Notes: generated by a model not told the origin, from the sequence alone. Positions 1 to 10,491 are shown, numbered from the stretch's first letter. The stretch: DNA of 13,419 nucleotides from an uncultured Haloferula sp. (GCA_946481625.1 CAMLOZ010000024.1:1-13419), one strand, 5' to 3'. Translations and numbers: made by a program.

Positions 1-1
1 C

Positions 2-295
2 ATGGTGGTGTTCACGGTCGGCGAGATGATCGCGCTGCCGGTGAACAGCAGTTACATGGCGGGCTTGGCTCCGGATGCGATGCGGGGACGGTATCAGGGA
101 GTGATGTCGATCTCGTGGAGCACGGCGACGATGATCGGGCCTTCGCTGGGGATCACCTTGTACCAGGCGAGTCCGACTCTTTTGTGGGCGGGCACCTTCG
201 TGTTGGCGCTGGTGGCGGCGGGGCTGACCTTGGCGGGAGGCCGGGTGGGAAAGAGCGGGATTCCCGTCGGGGAGGTGCGGCGGGCGGAGCCGTGA
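2..295 (+). CDS. Major facilitator superfamily (MFS) transporter, C-terminal fragment
   Basis: This is the last 97 residues of a multi-pass inner-membrane transporter; the reading frame is open at the window edge, so the true start lies upstream. The visible part holds a hydrophobic helix at the start, then a loop with the sequence APDAMRGRYQG. A basic RGR loop of this kind between helices is typical of MFS drug/H+ antiporters of the MdtH type. A helix with MIGPSLGITLY follows, then a final helix rich in Leu, Val and Ala (roughly residues 60-80), and a short hydrophilic cytoplasmic tail. Substrate cannot be told from this fragment. The gene converges on ligA with about 75 bases between the stop codons. 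That gap has a 10-bp palindrome (GAGCCGGCTC, 309-318) but no T-run, so I do not call a terminator. Family assignment is fairly sure; drug export is a guess. Confidence 0.8.
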   Translation: MVVFTVGEMIALPVNSSYMAGLAPDAMRGRYQGVMSISWSTATMIGPSLGITLYQASPTLLWAGTFVLALVAAGLTLAGGRVGKSGIPVGEVRRAEP

Positions 296-370
296 GGCGG
301 AGGGTTGTGAGCCGGCTCCATCGGAAGCAGGGATGATCACGATGAGGCGGCATTGCCGGAGCCCACGAGA

Positions 371-3239
<2,869 letters not shown>

Positions 3240-3245
3240 TCCGAT

Positions 3246-3250
3246 CTCCT
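3246..3250 (-). promoter_or_regulatory. Shine-Dalgarno sequence AGGAG of the signal-peptidase-like gene
   Basis: On the minus strand AGGAG is followed by six bases (ATCGGA) and then the ATG at 3239. It is the only textbook ribosome-binding site in this window and fixes that start. Most other genes here have no comparable site, so this gene may be translated more strongly or independently of its upstream neighbour. Confidence 0.7.
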
Positions 3251-3303
3251 GGGTGTGTGCCGCCGTTGTCTCAAGCCGTCATCGCCATCGCGGCGGGGGG
3301 CCG

Positions 3304-4338
3304 CTAATCTTCCGCGTCCTTCTTCCGCACGATTTCGTCCAGCGGCACGGGCCCCATCGCCCACTCGTCGGAGAGCACGCGCAGGATCTCGAACTGGCGG
3401 TTTTCGCTGTCGGGATGATGGCGGATCTCCAGAATCATCCGCTGCAAGGAACTGCGAATGGTATCCCCGGCGCGGACTTCGGCCCTGGTCGCGATCACGG
3501 CGTCCAAAGCTACGTGCCCGGCACTGCCGCGCGGCACGTAGCCGAACATCAGTTGCTCGCTGTCCGGAGAGGCGAGGCCGTAGCATGCCCACTGGCGGTC
3601 GTCTTTGAAGCGGCTGTTGTAGTAGACGTCGGCCGAGACATAGAAGCAGACGCGGGCGTCCACCGGCTTGCCGGAAAGGAGCTGGTCCATGCCCACGCTC
3701 AGATACCTGTCGAAGCCGTCGAAATCGACCCGCCATTGTCCCGTCTCGTCCGGCGAGAGGAGCGCCAGGCGATTGCGGGCGCCCTCGAAGGTGACCAGCA
3801 CGCCTTCCAATTGCAGGCAACGGCTTCTCATGGTGTTGAGATAGCGCACGCTCTTGACCGCGCCGTCCTGCTGTTCCAGGCCAGCCAGCTTCGCGAGGAT
3901 GAGGGGGGTCTGCTGGTGGCTCTTGCGGATCAGCGGCGCGAGCGCCTCCGGCGTGCGGGCTTTCAGGAGGGAGCGCACGGTGTCCTCCAAGACCTCCGGC
4001 GCTGGTGCCGGCTGTTCGGGGATCTCGGCACCGGTTGCGACGGTGGCCGGAGCAACGGCGGCGCGCGCTGCATTCTGATTCCGCTTCGCGCTCACGAAAG
4101 CCCAAGCGGCCAGACCAGCCACGACAAGCCCGCAAAGGAGCAGGAATACCGCCAGCCCGGTGGAAAGATTGATCCGCTTGTCGATCCCGTCGATGGCGGT
4201 GACTTTGCTGGTGCGGCGTCCGTGACCGGATGAGCCACCATCCCGGAATCGCGAGACGCGCCCGATCGACGGCGCATCGCCGAGTTCCCGCGACGGCTTG
4301 GCGGGGCGATGGCGGAAGGGATCCTGGGAGGAGCTCAT
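3304..4338 (-). CDS. Single-pass membrane protein of unknown function
   Basis: I do not recognise this 344-residue protein. It begins with a hydrophilic, Arg/Ser-rich segment of about 57 residues, which should be cytoplasmic. One strong membrane helix follows (about 58-82, with AVFLLLCGLVVAGLAAWAF), then an Ala/Pro-rich linker (about 90-115). The rest is a mixed alpha/beta domain of about 225 residues that should lie outside the membrane. That domain includes a LLKARTPEALAPLIR helix near its start, then NRLALL and WRVDFDGFDRYLS. No enzyme motif, repeat or conserved cysteine set is evident. The ATG at 4338 is the first in frame and lies 12 bases after the stop of the upstream lipoprotein-like gene, so the two are probably co-transcribed. 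The signal-peptidase-like gene follows 64 bases downstream. The layout of an N-terminal anchor with an outer domain suggests an envelope role, but nothing more specific can be said. Confidence 0.75.
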   Translation of the reverse strand: MSSSQDPFRHRPAKPSRELGDAPSIGRVSRFRDGGSSGHGRRTSKVTAIDGIDKRINLSTGLAVFLLLCGLVVAGLAAWAFVSAKRNQNAARAAVAPATVATGAEIPEQPAPAPEVLEDTVRSLLKARTPEALAPLIRKSHQQTPLILAKLAGLEQQDGAVKSVRYLNTMRSRCLQLEGVLVTFEGARNRLALLSPDETGQWRVDFDGFDRYLSVGMDQLLSGKPVDARVCFYVSADVYYNSRFKDDRQWACYGLASPDSEQLMFGYVPRGSAGHVALDAVIATRAEVRAGDTIRSSLQRMILEIRHHPDSENRQFEILRVLSDEWAMGPVPLDEIVRKKDAED

Positions 4339-4350
4339 GGGGAAAAACGG

Positions 4351-4845
4351 TCAGCGGGGATAAATCGTGATCCGGTAAGGATCGTAGCGGTCGTCCGGAC
4401 GGAAGAGCCAGCCGGGATTGCGGTTCACCACTTCGTAGCCGGTCAGCATGAACTCCGGCAGGAACTGGTTGCTGTTCGGATCGTAGGCATCCTTGCCGGT
4501 GAAGTAGCCGTTGAGCTTGTATTCGTAGTTGTTATCGAAGCCGTAGCGCTGGCCGTCCGGCCCGTTTTCGTGGAAGCGGTCGGGCGAGCGTTTCTTGTCC
4601 TCGCGGAAGATCACCAGCTTCGCCTTGTCCCAGGATTGCTTCGGGCGGCGGACATAGCCCCAGAAGCGGGTTTTCTGCACGTAGTAGCGGCGGCCGTAGA
4701 AGAAATCGCCGGACGGCTCGGAGGCGATCGCGGCCTTCCGTTCCTCGACCGCAGGCCCGCCCATGTTGCCGCCGCCCATGGTTCCCGCGCATTGGCAGAG
4801 GACCGTGGCTCCCAGAATGACAAGTCCCCGCGAAATCAGGCGCAT
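4351..4845 (-). CDS. Short exported or lipoprotein-like protein of unknown function
   Basis: This is a 164-residue protein when started at the ATG at 4845, which gives a clean signal sequence: MRLISR, a hydrophobic stretch, then CQCAG. An upstream TTG at 4890 would add 15 residues that spoil the signal peptide, so I reject it. Cys19 has Leu at -3, as in a lipobox, but Gln at -1 is unusual, so lipidation is uncertain; a periplasmic or outer-membrane location is likely either way. A Gly/Met/Asn-rich linker (about 21-30) leads to an aromatic, charged domain. This has YGRRYYVQKTRFWGYVR in its first part and ends in FRPDDRYDPYRITIYPR, rich in Tyr, Arg and Asp. I do not recognise the family. It is the first gene of the minus-strand cluster that runs towards ligA, and diverges from the PTS EIIA gene across 139 bases. 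Confidence 0.75.
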   Translation of the reverse strand: MRLISRGLVILGATVLCQCAGTMGGGNMGGPAVEERKAAIASEPSGDFFYGRRYYVQKTRFWGYVRRPKQSWDKAKLVIFREDKKRSPDRFHENGPDGQRYGFDNNYEYKLNGYFTGKDAYDPNSNQFLPEFMLTGYEVVNRNPGWLFRPDDRYDPYRITIYPR

Positions 4846-4984
4846 AGGCGGCGAGGCTAAGGACGGGCACGCGGGGTCCGCAAGTGTCAATGCCCTCCCC
4901 GCAAATCCGCTTGCAAATTAGTACGCCCATGAGTACCTCCGGCGCCCCGCGGCGACCGCAGGAACCGGATCTTCCAAGGAAAAC
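4846..4984. promoter_or_regulatory. Divergent intergenic region between the lipoprotein-like gene and the EIIA gene
   Basis: Promoters for both flanking genes should lie in these 139 bases. On the minus strand there is a perfect TTGACA (4885-4890) pointing at the lipoprotein-like gene, but no convincing -10 at normal spacing. On the plus strand TTGCAA (4911-4916) is followed 17 bases later only by TACCTC, a poor -10. A direct repeat GCAAAT occurs at 4901-4906 and 4913-4918, 12 bases apart, in the most AT-rich part of the gap; it could be an operator or chance. AAGGA (4976-4980) precedes the EIIA ATG by four bases and is a weak ribosome-binding site. Confidence 0.3.
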
Positions 4985-5470
4985 ATGAAGTTGGCGAACC
5001 TCCTCACCCCCGACAGGATCATCCTCGAGATGGCCGCGGGGGAGCACTGGCCGGCGATCGTGGAACTCATCGATCATCTGGTGGCGGCGTCCTCGCTCGA
5101 TCCGGCCCTGCGCGACGAGGTGCTCGCGGCGCTCAAGATCCGGGAGGAGCAGGTCAGCACCGGTGTCGGGCACGGCGTGGCCATCCCGCACGCATTCTCC
5201 GACAAGCTGGACAAGGTGGTGGCGGTCTTCGGCCGGTCAAAGGAGGGCATCGATTTCGAGGCGCTCGACCAGCGTCCGGTGCACTTCGTCATCCTCTTCC
5301 TCGTCCCGAAACGGGACTATCACCTGCACCTCCAGACCCTCGCGGCAATCGCGAAGATGTTCACCAACGTGGAAATCCGGCGACGATTGGCCTCCGCCAA
5401 GGAGCATCAGGAGATCCTCGATATCTTCGCCGGCAAGTCCTCGAAGGCCGCGGCGAACGGGGCATCCTGA
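4985..5470 (+). CDS. PTS EIIA domain protein (fructose/nitrogen type, PtsN-like)
   Basis: This 161-residue protein is one PTS_EIIA type-2 domain, a cytoplasmic carrier that takes a phosphate on histidine from HPr or NPr. It either passes it to a sugar permease or acts as a regulator, as PtsN does. The signature STGVGHGVAIPHAFSD (about 58-73) is clear, with His69 as the expected phosphorylation site. The following VHFVILFLVPKRDYHLHLQTLA (about 94-115) is also typical of the family. The last 12 residues or so are an Ala/Ser/Lys tail. No EIIB, EIIC, HPr or EI gene lies nearby, so a regulatory role is more likely than sugar transport; that is an inference. The ATG at 4985 has a weak AAGGA four bases upstream. 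A 19-codon frame (4929-4988) overlaps the start by an ATGA and is probably chance. argS follows after 98 bases. Confidence 0.9.
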   Translation: MKLANLLTPDRIILEMAAGEHWPAIVELIDHLVAASSLDPALRDEVLAALKIREEQVSTGVGHGVAIPHAFSDKLDKVVAVFGRSKEGIDFEALDQRPVHFVILFLVPKRDYHLHLQTLAAIAKMFTNVEIRRRLASAKEHQEILDIFAGKSSKAAANGAS

Positions 5471-5568
5471 AGCCCGGGCCGCATTTCCTCCGCGAAGGGT
5501 GCGATCCGTTCCTTTTTCCCGCTTGGCCTCTCAAGCGACATTGCGGTGAATCCCGCACCGATTTTCCC

Positions 5569-7329
5569 ATGACCTTCATTCAGGACTTAGAATCCCGGCT
5601 GGCCGCCGCCTTCCAAAGCGTGCTCGGTGAAAGCGTGGACGCTCCCGTGGTGGCCGCCGCCGACCTGCGCTTCGGCGACTATCAGAGCAACGCCGCGATG
5701 GCCTTGGCCAAGCAGCGGAAGACCAATCCCCGCGGCTTGGCGGAGCAGGTGATCGCGGCGCTCGATCTCGGCGATCTTGGCACGGCGGACATCGCAGGCC
5801 CGGGCTTCATCAATTTCCGCATTTCGCCCGCCACCTTCGCCGCCCGGGCCAAGGAGCAGCTCGCCGACCCCCGGTTGGGCGTGCCGGAGGCGGCCGCGAA
5901 GCGCACCATCGTCGTGGACTTCTCCGCGCCGAACGTGGCCAAGCCGATGCACATCGGCCACATCCGCTCCACCATCATCGGCGACTCGCTGGCGCGGATC
6001 GCGCGCTTCCTCGGCCACCGGGTGATCACGGACAACCACATCGGCGACTGGGGCACCCAGTTCGGGATGGTGACCTGGGCTTGGAAGCAGGGGCTCGACG
6101 AGCAGGCCCTCTTGGAAGACCCGCTGCAGGAACTTCTCCGGCTTTACCGCCATGCGAGCGATTCCTCCAAGGCGGACGATTCGATCCGCGAGGCGTGCCG
6201 CCAGGAACTCGTGAAACTCCAGCAGGGCGACGAGGAGAATTTCGCGATCTGGCAGCGCTGCATCGAGCTTTCCCGGGCCGGTCTCGACCGGATCTACGAG
6301 CGGCTCGACGTGGATTTCGATCACTGGCTCGGCGAAAGCGCCTACAACGACGCGCTCGCGCCGCTGGTGGAGCGCTTGCTCGCCGAGGGCGTGGCCCGTG
6401 AGAGCGAGGGTGCCATCTGCATCTTTTCGAACGGCGTGCCCGCCGATCCGGCCAAGGATCCCTTCCTCATCCGCAAGGATGGCGAATGGGCCGACTACCC
6501 GATGATCGTCCGCAAGAGCGACGGTGCCTACAACTACGCGACCACGGACATCGCCACGGTGGAGTTCCGGCGCAAGGACTGGCAGGCGGATGCGGCGTGG
6601 TATGTGGTCGATCACCGCCAGGCGCAGCACTTCAACCAGCTCTTCGCGGTCGCCGGCAGGCTCGGCATGGAAGAGATGGATCTCCGGCATATCTCCTTCG
6701 GGACGATCCTCGGCACTGACGGCAAGCCATTGAAGACGCGGGCCGGCGATTTGCCGCAGCTCTCGGATGTCCTCGATGACGCCGTGACCGCTGCTACCAC
6801 CGCCGTGGCCGAGAGGAGCCGGGTGGAAACCGACGCGGAGCGGGCCGAACTGGCGGAGATCATCGGGATCAGCGCGGTGAAGTTCACCGAACTCGCGCAT
6901 CACCGCCTCTCCGACTACGTGTTCGATCTGGAGAAGATGCTCGCGCTTCAAGGCGACACCGCTCCTTATCTTCAGAACAGCGTGGTGCGCTGCCGGTCGA
7001 TCTTCCGCAAGCTGGAAGAGGCCGCGGAGGAGGTCGATCTTGGCTCGGTCCGTCCGTCATTCACGGAGGATGCGGAGATCCATCTGGCGCGGCACCTCGC
7101 CCGCTATGGCGAGATCGTCCCGTCGATTCTCGACGACCACCGTCCGAACCTTCTCGCGAACTACCTGCTCGAACTTGCCCGGGCCTATCATTCCTTCTAT
7201 GAGGCATGCCCCGTGCTCAAGGCGGCGGAAGAGGTGCGCAACAGCCGCCTCCTGCTCTGCGAACTCACCAGCCGCGTGCTGGTCCATGGTCTCGGCCTCC
7301 TCGGCATCCGCTGCCCCGAGCGGATGTGA
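5569..7329 (+). CDS. argS: Arginyl-tRNA synthetase (class I)
   Basis: ArgRS attaches arginine to tRNA(Arg), using ATP and releasing AMP and pyrophosphate, in the cytoplasm. The 586 residues match the family's usual length. The N-terminal Arg-tRNA-synthetase additional domain covers about 1-90, with FGDYQSNAAMALAK (35-48) as its signature. The catalytic domain has SAPNVAKPMHIGH (119-131) holding the HIGH motif (128-131), followed by NHIGDWGTQFG (156-166). The second ATP-binding motif is the non-canonical FGTILGTDGKPLKTRAG (about 377-392), normal for ArgRS forms without KMSKS. The C-terminal DALR anticodon-binding domain begins around APYLQNSVVRCRSIFRK (465-481) and runs to the end. All parts look intact. 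The ATG at 5569 has no Shine-Dalgarno. Alternative short stems exist in the 98-base leader but do not make a convincing attenuator. The pyrophosphatase gene follows in the same direction after about 116 bases. Confidence 0.97.
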   Translation: MTFIQDLESRLAAAFQSVLGESVDAPVVAAADLRFGDYQSNAAMALAKQRKTNPRGLAEQVIAALDLGDLGTADIAGPGFINFRISPATFAARAKEQLADPRLGVPEAAAKRTIVVDFSAPNVAKPMHIGHIRSTIIGDSLARIARFLGHRVITDNHIGDWGTQFGMVTWAWKQGLDEQALLEDPLQELLRLYRHASDSSKADDSIREACRQELVKLQQGDEENFAIWQRCIELSRAGLDRIYERLDVDFDHWLGESAYNDALAPLVERLLAEGVARESEGAICIFSNGVPADPAKDPFLIRKDGEWADYPMIVRKSDGAYNYATTDIATVEFRRKDWQADAAWYVVDHRQAQHFNQLFAVAGRLGMEEMDLRHISFGTILGTDGKPLKTRAGDLPQLSDVLDDAVTAATTAVAERSRVETDAERAELAEIIGISAVKFTELAHHRLSDYVFDLEKMLALQGDTAPYLQNSVVRCRSIFRKLEEAAEEVDLGSVRPSFTEDAEIHLARHLARYGEIVPSILDDHRPNLLANYLLELARAYHSFYEACPVLKAAEEVRNSRLLLCELTSRVLVHGLGLLGIRCPERM

Positions 7330-7445
7330 AGCGCCGTCCGGAGAACACATCCCTTCCTTGCGCATCCACATAAGTCATCGATTATCCCGCCGCCCGCTGT
7401 CCTGATTGGATCTTGGAACTTCGAGCTCGGACCTTCTCCCTCCAC

Positions 7446-9137
7446 ATGGAACCGCCCCGCCGCAGCCTGCCCTTCTACGTCATCGGCCACAAGAATCCGG
7501 ACACGGATGCCATCTGCTCCGCGATCGGGAATGCCGCGCTGCTGCGTGCCACCGGCGAGCCCGGTGCAGTCGCCGCGCGTTGCGGTGACGTCCCGGCGCG
7601 AACGGCGTGGGTGCTGGAGCAGGCCGGGATCGAAACCCCGCCGCTGGTCATGGACGTGCGCGCCACGGCAGGCATGATCTGCCGCCGGGATGTGGTCCAG
7701 GTCGCGCCCACCGATACCTTCCTGGTCGCCTACCGTCGGATGCTTGCCAGCGGCGTGCGCTGCGTGCCGGTGGTGGATGGCGAGGGACTGGTCCACGGGA
7801 TGCTCCGTTACCTCGACCTGCTGGAGCTCCTCGTGCCCGGCGATGCGAGCGGCATCCAGGTCCGCACGGTGAATGTCTCGCTTTCGAAGATCGCCGTGAC
7901 CCTGCAGGCGGAGAGTGTGGGCGCGGAGATGCCGGTCAGCGATGACGAGGAGGAGTTGATCCTCCTGGTCGGCGCATCGTCCCAGTCCACCGTGGAGCGC
8001 CGCCTCAAGCTCGCGGCCAAGGAAGGCAATGTGAACCGCTTCCTCGTGATCTGCGGCGACCGCCCGGTGGTGCAGCACTACGCGATCGAGAACGGAGCGC
8101 GCGCGCTGCTCGTCACCGGCGGCAACGGCGTGGAACCGGCCCTGCGGGACCTCGCCAAAAAGCGCGGCGTGGTGGTCCTGCTCTGCTCGCAGGATACCGC
8201 CAGTTCCTCCACTCTGATCCGCTGCTCGCGCACGGTGCGGCACGTGATGGACAAGGACTTCATTACCATCGCGGGCTCGGAGCCCGTGTCGCGGCTGCGG
8301 AAGAGCCTCGCTCCGCTGGAGCAGGATCTCTTCCCGGTGGAGGACTCGATCACGAAGGAAATGGTCGGCGTGCTCTCGAAATCCGATCTCATCGACCCGC
8401 CGCGCACCCGCCTGGCATTGGTCGATCACAACGAGTTCGCCCAAGCCGTGACCGGTGTGGAGGAGTCCGAGATCGTGGAGGTGATCGATCACCACCGCCT
8501 CGCCGGCGATCTCGTCTCGCGCGAGCCGATCCGTTTCCTCAACGAGCCGGTGGGCTCGACGTCCACGCTCGTCGCCCGCAAGTTCCGCCACCGCTATCTT
8601 GAGCCGGACCGCGGCACCGCCCTATGCCTCTGCGCGGGTATCATCGCGGACACGCTGTGCCTGACCTCGCCGACCACCGCGGAGCTCGATCACGAGATGC
8701 TCGGCTGGCTCAGCGGATTGGCCGGGATCGATCCCGCGACTTTCAAGAAGGAGTTCTTCGCTGTCGGCTCGCTTCTCGCCACCGGCACGCCGGATGCGAT
8801 CCTGAATGCCGACCGCAAGGAGTTCGACGACGAGGGCGTGAAGGTGACCATCGCCCAGGTGGAAGAACTCGGCCTGCAGGCCTTCGCGCCGCGGCGCGAG
8901 GAACTGGAGAAAGCCCTCAAGGAACTGGTGAAGGAGAACGGCTACGAACTCGCGGTGTTGGTCGTCACCGACATCGCCGAGCACCACAGCCTCGTGCTCG
9001 CCGCAGGCGAGCCGAACTTCGTCGCGAACATCCCCTATGCCCGGATCGATGGGAGCCTCTACGACGCCCCCGGCGTGGTGAGCCGGAAGAAGCAGATCTT
9101 CCCGGCCGTGTGCCAGGCACTGAGAAGGGCGGGTTAG
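7446..9137 (+). CDS. ppaC: Manganese-dependent (family II, DHH) inorganic pyrophosphatase with CBS and DRTGG regulatory domains
   Basis: This cytoplasmic enzyme splits pyrophosphate into two phosphates. With the ATG at 7446 it has 563 residues, against about 310 for simple family II enzymes; the extra length is a regulatory insert. The DHH core starts with GHKNPDTDAI (14-23), whose His and Asp residues bind metal. A first CBS domain (about 78-130), a DRTGG-type domain (about 140-260) and a second CBS domain (about 264-318) interrupt the core. The core resumes with VDHNE (326-330) and VIDHH (346-350), then the C-terminal DHHA2 domain with the substrate-binding SRKKQ (546-550). CBS-PPases of this design are known to bind adenine nucleotides, and DRTGG-containing ones diadenosine polyphosphates, so energy-state control is likely. 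A TTG at 7413 could add 11 residues, but the ATG places the first motif where the family has it. It converges on the secreted-protein gene with only 13 bases between. Confidence 0.95.
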   Translation: MEPPRRSLPFYVIGHKNPDTDAICSAIGNAALLRATGEPGAVAARCGDVPARTAWVLEQAGIETPPLVMDVRATAGMICRRDVVQVAPTDTFLVAYRRMLASGVRCVPVVDGEGLVHGMLRYLDLLELLVPGDASGIQVRTVNVSLSKIAVTLQAESVGAEMPVSDDEEELILLVGASSQSTVERRLKLAAKEGNVNRFLVICGDRPVVQHYAIENGARALLVTGGNGVEPALRDLAKKRGVVVLLCSQDTASSSTLIRCSRTVRHVMDKDFITIAGSEPVSRLRKSLAPLEQDLFPVEDSITKEMVGVLSKSDLIDPPRTRLALVDHNEFAQAVTGVEESEIVEVIDHHRLAGDLVSREPIRFLNEPVGSTSTLVARKFRHRYLEPDRGTALCLCAGIIADTLCLTSPTTAELDHEMLGWLSGLAGIDPATFKKEFFAVGSLLATGTPDAILNADRKEFDDEGVKVTIAQVEELGLQAFAPRREELEKALKELVKENGYELAVLVVTDIAEHHSLVLAAGEPNFVANIPYARIDGSLYDAPGVVSRKKQIFPAVCQALRRAG

Positions 9138-9150
9138 CCGCTCCGAGGTC

Positions 9151-9636
9151 TCACTCCCGCACGAAAGCGTCCTTCACCCAGGTCCACCGCGACACTTCCT
9201 TTCCGGCGGCGTTGCGAACGATCACGGTCCTGCCCTGGCGCGGCAGCTCGAAGCGCAGGTCGTCGGAATCCGCCACCGGGAAGATCTTCCGGTTGGCCAC
9301 CACCATCTTGCCGTCCAGCTCCTTGAAGAGCGTCAGGTGGGTGAAGTCGGCCTCCTCCAGATGCCCCCACGCGACCACGAGCAAGGGGGACTTGTCTTCA
9401 TGGCGGAAGAGCGCCCCTTGGAGGGACACTTGGGCACCATCGCCCTCCAGCCGGAAGTATCCGTTCTTGGTGTCGATCAGGCCGTTGCCCCGCTGCATGA
9501 TCTTTACCAGTTCTTGCGGGCTCCCTTCCGTGAAGCCCTGGAGGGGGATCCTGAGAAAATAGTCCGTTACGGTGGAAGCTCCTATCGCCGCAACCGGCGA
9601 AAGAGCCAAGGCGATGAAGAGCGATAGGGTTTTCAT
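9151..9636 (-). CDS. Small secreted protein of unknown function
   Basis: Started at the ATG at 9636 this is a 161-residue protein with a textbook signal peptide: MKT, a hydrophobic stretch (about 4-19), and a likely cleavage after AAIGA or nearby. A longer frame to 9726 adds 30 Arg/Ser-rich residues in front and would bury the signal, so I reject it. The mature part has no cysteines. It contains RIPLQGFTEGSPQELVKIM, then LIDTKNGYFRLEGDGAQ, an ALFRHEDKSPLLVV strand region, and near the end RWTWVKDAFVRE. It reads as a small mostly-beta extracytoplasmic domain. I have a loose impression of similar uncharacterised proteins in Planctomycetes and Verrucomicrobia, but cannot name a family. It lies 86 bases downstream of the SDR gene on the same strand and may share its transcript. 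No catalytic motif is visible. Confidence 0.72.
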   Translation of the reverse strand: MKTLSLFIALALSPVAAIGASTVTDYFLRIPLQGFTEGSPQELVKIMQRGNGLIDTKNGYFRLEGDGAQVSLQGALFRHEDKSPLLVVAWGHLEEADFTHLTLFKELDGKMVVANRKIFPVADSDDLRFELPRQGRTVIVRNAAGKEVSRWTWVKDAFVRE

Positions 9637-9722
9637 GGGGAGGGAGGGTTTGACCGACCTCCAGCAAACAGCCGGGGACGCGCCGTCGCAACGGCTTTTT
9701 GAAGGTGCCGTGCCGCGACTTC

Positions 9723-10403
9723 TCACTGCGGGGCCGTCAGCGCCCCGCCGTTGTCCTGCGCTCCGAGCTTCTCAAGAAAGGGAACGACCTTGATCGCCCA
9801 GTGGGCGGGGTCCGGGTAGGCCGAGGATGCCGCGCCGAAACTGCTTCGAAGCATGTCGGTATCGATGATTCCGGGATTCAGGGCGACCGCCGCGAGTCCT
9901 TCGGGGAGTTCCTGGGCGAGCGCCTGGGTCAGGCCTTCGATGCCCCACTTGGTGCAGCAGTAGGGAGCCACTTCCGGGGAGGTCGAGCGGCCCCAGCCGG
10001 AGGAGAAATTCACCACCACGCCGGAGCCCCGGGCGATCATCGCGGGCAGGAAGCCACGGCAGATCAGGTGGACGCCTTTCAGGTTCACGTCCATGACGCG
10101 CGAAAAATCCTCGGGCGACACCTCCCAGAGCGGTGCGTTGCGGTTGATCAGGGCGGCGTTGTTCAGCAGCAGGTCCGGAGCGCCGGGCCCGGCGAGGATG
10201 TCAGCGGCGAAGGAGGCCACTTCCTCCGGCGAGGTGACGTCACAGCGGGTGATGCGGTGCTTGGGCCCCAGTTCCTTGCCGAGGGCGGCGGCCGCGGAGG
10301 CGTTCGTCCCGCAGCCGGAGACGGTCCAGCCGCGTGCGGCGAACCCGCGGGCCATCGCAAGGCCGAGTCCACGGGTGCAGCCGGTGATCAGGACGTGCTT
10401 CAT
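9723..10403 (-). CDS. Short-chain dehydrogenase/reductase (SDR) family oxidoreductase
   Basis: This is a cytoplasmic NAD(P)-dependent oxidoreductase of the classical SDR type, 226 residues from the ATG at 10403. The Rossmann-fold dinucleotide motif TGCTRGLG (7-14) sits right at the N-terminus, as in the family, which supports this start over the frame opening at 10478. CDVT (54-57) is the adenine-ring contact and NNAA (81-84) is the variant of the usual NNAG. Asn107 in MDVNLKG, Ser135 in NFSSG, and Tyr148 and Lys152 in YCCTK form the full catalytic tetrad. NPGIIDTDM (176-184) follows, as expected after the active site. The C-terminus is a little short compared with 240-255 residues, so the substrate lid may be reduced. 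The substrate cannot be inferred. It is transcribed divergently from the zinc peptidase gene and upstream of the small secreted protein. Confidence 0.92.
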   Translation of the reverse strand: MKHVLITGCTRGLGLAMARGFAARGWTVSGCGTNASAAAALGKELGPKHRITRCDVTSPEEVASFAADILAGPGAPDLLLNNAALINRNAPLWEVSPEDFSRVMDVNLKGVHLICRGFLPAMIARGSGVVVNFSSGWGRSTSPEVAPYCCTKWGIEGLTQALAQELPEGLAAVALNPGIIDTDMLRSSFGAASSAYPDPAHWAIKVVPFLEKLGAQDNGGALTAPQ

Positions 10404-10463
10404 GCCGGGGAATCTAAGTCTGGCGATTTGAAAATGAAGGCCGTATTTCCACTCCCGTGCAAG

Positions 10464-10491
10464 TTGCAGGGTCGGCATCCCCGGCTATTAT
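10464..10491 (+). promoter_or_regulatory. Possible sigma-70-type promoter of the zinc peptidase gene
   Basis: TTGCAG (10464-10469) and TATTAT (10486-10491) are separated by 16 bases. The -10 matches five of six consensus bases; the -35 only three. TATTAT ends five bases before the ATG at 10497, so the predicted transcription start falls on or next to that ATG. If the promoter is real, the mRNA is leaderless, or translation begins at Met7 (10515). The 93-base divergent gap (10404-10496) should also hold the SDR promoter, for which I see no good candidate. Confidence 0.35.

Noticed and set aside
309..318. Palindrome GAGCCGGCTC between the convergent MFS and ligA genes
   Set aside because: No loop and no T-run, so it does not support a terminator; short GC palindromes are common here.
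3253..3300. CCGCCG/CGGCGG inverted repeat before the signal-peptidase-like gene
   Set aside because: Six-base stem with a loop of about 25 and no T-run; not a credible terminator or attenuator.
4929..4988. 19-codon frame overlapping the EIIA start by ATGA, possible leader peptide
   Set aside because: No Shine-Dalgarno, no run of regulatory codons and Pro/Arg-rich content expected by chance at this GC; the overlap alone is too little.
5498..5559. Mutually exclusive stems (GGTGCG with CGCACC, or TGCGG with CCGCA) in the argS leader
   Set aside because: Stems of only five or six pairs, no T-run, no T-box features; likely chance in GC-rich DNA.
5587..6951. 454-residue minus-strand frame antisense to argS
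   Set aside because: Low-complexity His/Arg/Val-rich shadow of argS; no motif or start signal.
7197..8591. 464-residue minus-strand frame antisense to the argS end and ppaC
   Set aside because: Crosses the boundary between two well-supported genes and has shadow-like composition.
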